This document shows, in pieces, positions 6,409 through 7,213 of a DNA stretch of 7,213 nucleotides (the first letter of the stretch is position 1; the number at the start of each line of letters is the position of its first letter). The notes under the pieces were generated by a model. The model was not told where the DNA came from and ran no database searches. It worked only from the letters and a program-made list of their open reading frames with translations. The DNA lies in the NCBI GenBank assembly GCA_019236485.1, contig JAFAIY010000169.1, positions 1-7,213 of the forward strand, written 5' to 3'. A program made the position numbers and the translations under genes. The DNA comes from Comamonas sp. (GTDB taxonomy: Bacteria > Pseudomonadota > Gammaproteobacteria > Burkholderiales > Burkholderiaceae_C).

Positions 6409-6519
6409 ATTGCAAGCTGATTTGCCCCAGAACGCCGGTGCGGATTGCGTAAGCAGCTGCTTTTTGGATAGCGTCCCGCGCAGGCTTAAGCCAAGGCATC
6501 GATTGCGGGCCCGGTAATG
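6409..6519. other. spacer between two convergent terminators, with two perfect palindromes
   Basis: No gene is supported here. The stretch contains AAGCAGCTGCTT (6451-6462, perfect 12-base palindrome followed by further T residues) and GGCTTAAGCC (6483-6492, perfect 10-base palindrome). On the minus strand 6499-6407 is open for 30 codons from an ATG, but it has no Shine-Dalgarno and ends in the T-tract of the neighbouring terminator, so I do not call it a gene. A dispersed intergenic repeat is possible but cannot be tested from one copy. Confidence 0.4.
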
Positions 6520-6548
6520 AAAAAGCCACGCAGAGCAAACTGCGTGGC
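6520..6548 (-). terminator. minus-strand Rho-independent terminator of the SnoaL-like gene
   Basis: Read on the minus strand, GCCACGCAG (6548-6540) pairs with CTGCGTGGC (6533-6525) around a 6-base loop. Five T residues follow (complement of the A run 6520-6524). The stem can extend by a G-U and two A-T pairs. It starts 25 bases after the stop codon at 6574 and faces the + strand terminator about 110 bases away. Confidence 0.9.
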
Positions 6549-6573
6549 CTTGAGCCGGGTCTGGGGCCCAGCG

Positions 6574-7038
6574 CTAGCTTCGGGGCGCGGGCTGGAGCAC
6601 CGAACGGTCGCCGATCTCCAGCAGCATGCTCATGCTGCGCTGCTGAATGCGCCAGCCCTGCGGCAGCTGCACCCAGCTGTCCTCGTAGAAGCCTATGGCG
6701 TCGTAGCGCAGCTGGGAGCGCTCGCCCAAGCCGCGGTGGGCCGCGCGCACCTGGATCTTGCTGCGGACCCGGCTCGGATCGCTGGCATCCACCTCCAGAT
6801 TGCCCAGCAGATGCTGGGTAGGGCCGCAGCCGTCCAGATGCGAGCTGATCATCCGGCGGACCTGCTCCAGGCCCTGGCAGGCATAGCTGCCGCCATAGAG
6901 CGTGCTGCAGTCGGGTGCGAACACCTGTTGCAGCAGCTCCCAGTCCCGCGTATCGCATGCCGTGGCATAGCGGGTCAGCACCTGGGCCAGAGCATGTTCG
7001 AGCAGCAGCTGCTCCGGCGTGCTGGCTGAGGCTTGCAT
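6574..7038 (-). CDS. SnoaL-like / NTF2-superfamily protein, putative hydratase or isomerase
   Basis: A 154-residue cytoplasmic protein with the features of SnoaL-like (NTF2-fold, PF13577-type) domains: an N-terminal helix with a tyrosine (Y24), the hallmark CDTRDWELLQQVFAPD (28-43), QHLLGNLEVD with His76, and a closing stretch, WRIQQRSMSMLLEIGDRS. The whole protein is one such domain. The cone-shaped fold hosts cyclases, hydratases, dehydratases and isomerases; Y24, D29 and H76 are candidate pocket residues by position, but the reaction is not predictable. It is not classical ketosteroid isomerase, whose sequence differs. ATG at 7038 is chosen because it overlaps the upstream stop as TGATG, typical of translational coupling; GTG at 7041 is an equally open alternative giving 155 residues. 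No strong Shine-Dalgarno is seen, which fits coupling. It converges on the hydrolase gene and is insulated from it by paired terminators. Confidence 0.87.
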   Translation of the reverse strand: MQASASTPEQLLLEHALAQVLTRYATACDTRDWELLQQVFAPDCSTLYGGSYACQGLEQVRRMISSHLDGCGPTQHLLGNLEVDASDPSRVRSKIQVRAAHRGLGERSQLRYDAIGFYEDSWVQLPQGWRIQQRSMSMLLEIGDRSVLQPAPRS

Positions 7039-7213
7039 CACAGCTTGCCGTTCACCGAGGACTGGGGCTCGGGCTTGAGGATGCGGCCGCCCGCATGCAT
7101 GGCTGCGCCGCCCGATGCGGCGCCGGCCTGGGGCTGGCGGCGCAGCTGCCTGACGCGGGCCCTGGCTTCGGCGCCTTCCACATTGAGCCAGCAGGCCATG
7201 GCGGGCAGCAGGA
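7038..7213 (-). CDS. unidentified protein, C-terminal 57 codons (5' end outside window)
   Basis: The minus-strand frame is open from the right edge to TGA at 7040-7038. It is supported as real coding by its one-base overlap (TGATG) with the SnoaL-like gene. The visible end starts with a short hydrophobic stretch (LLPAMACWL), then an Arg-rich segment (RARVRQLRRQ), a Gly/Ala-rich linker and a polar tail ending in SSVNGKL. A hydrophobic end followed by a positive tail would fit the last membrane helix of a transporter with a cytoplasmic C-terminus, for example an MFS protein, but a soluble protein with a flexible tail fits equally. I do not recognise the family. Confidence 0.65.
   Translation of the reverse strand, partial: LLPAMACWLNVEGAEARARVRQLRRQPQAGAASGGAAMHAGGRILKPEPQSSVNGKL

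Noticed and set aside
6407..6499. A 30-codon open frame on the minus strand, starting at 6499
   Set aside because: No Shine-Dalgarno, it lies downstream of a minus-strand terminator and ends inside the T-tract of the opposite terminator. It is kept only as a possible repeat.
6517..7029. A + strand open frame of 170 codons opposite the SnoaL-like gene
   Set aside because: It overlaps the minus-strand terminator at its start, and its product has no domain signature, whereas the minus strand encodes a recognisable NTF2-fold protein.
6574..7038. Classical delta-5-3-ketosteroid isomerase
   Set aside because: The fold family is similar, but the sequence and motif spacing do not resemble the Comamonas isomerase as I recall it, so only a SnoaL-like call is justified.

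Overview
The window is GC-rich chromosomal DNA. Its protein families and codon habits suggest a betaproteobacterium of the Comamonadaceae (Comamonas-like), but this is inferred from general resemblance and not from a search. The theme is catabolism of a hydrophobic, CoA-activated substrate of the fatty-acid, terpenoid or steroid type, together with an envelope module that probably handles it outside the inner membrane.

Layout. Bases 1-285 (+) hold the C-terminal end of an acyl-CoA dehydrogenase. One base later an AMP-forming acyl-CoA ligase begins (287-2002, +), so the two are clearly co-transcribed. A strong intrinsic terminator (2061-2093) closes that operon. A gene-free stretch (2094-2277) with two inverted repeats leads into a second + strand unit: an exported DUF1329 protein (2278-3657), an outer-membrane DUF1302 beta-barrel (3681-5183), a weak terminator (5208-5231), and an exported dienelactone-hydrolase-family enzyme (5256-6359) with its own terminator (6382-6408). 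Converging from the right on the minus strand are the C-terminal end of an unidentified protein (7038-7213) and a SnoaL/NTF2-like protein (6574-7038) overlapping it by one base. These end in a minus-strand terminator (6520-6548).

How the genes may work together. The DUF1302 barrel and its periplasmic DUF1329 partner form a recurrent pair in proteobacteria that degrade hydrophobic compounds. The exported hydrolase could open an ester or lactone in the periplasm, and the ligase and dehydrogenase would then start cytoplasmic CoA-thioester beta-oxidation. The SnoaL-like protein could be a hydratase or isomerase for a ring or enone intermediate. The substrate cannot be read from the sequence.

The best candidate for an undescribed system is this three-protein envelope set (DUF1329, DUF1302, secreted hydrolase) beside CoA-ligase and dehydrogenase genes. 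I see no CRISPR array, tRNA, rRNA, insertion sequence or phage gene.
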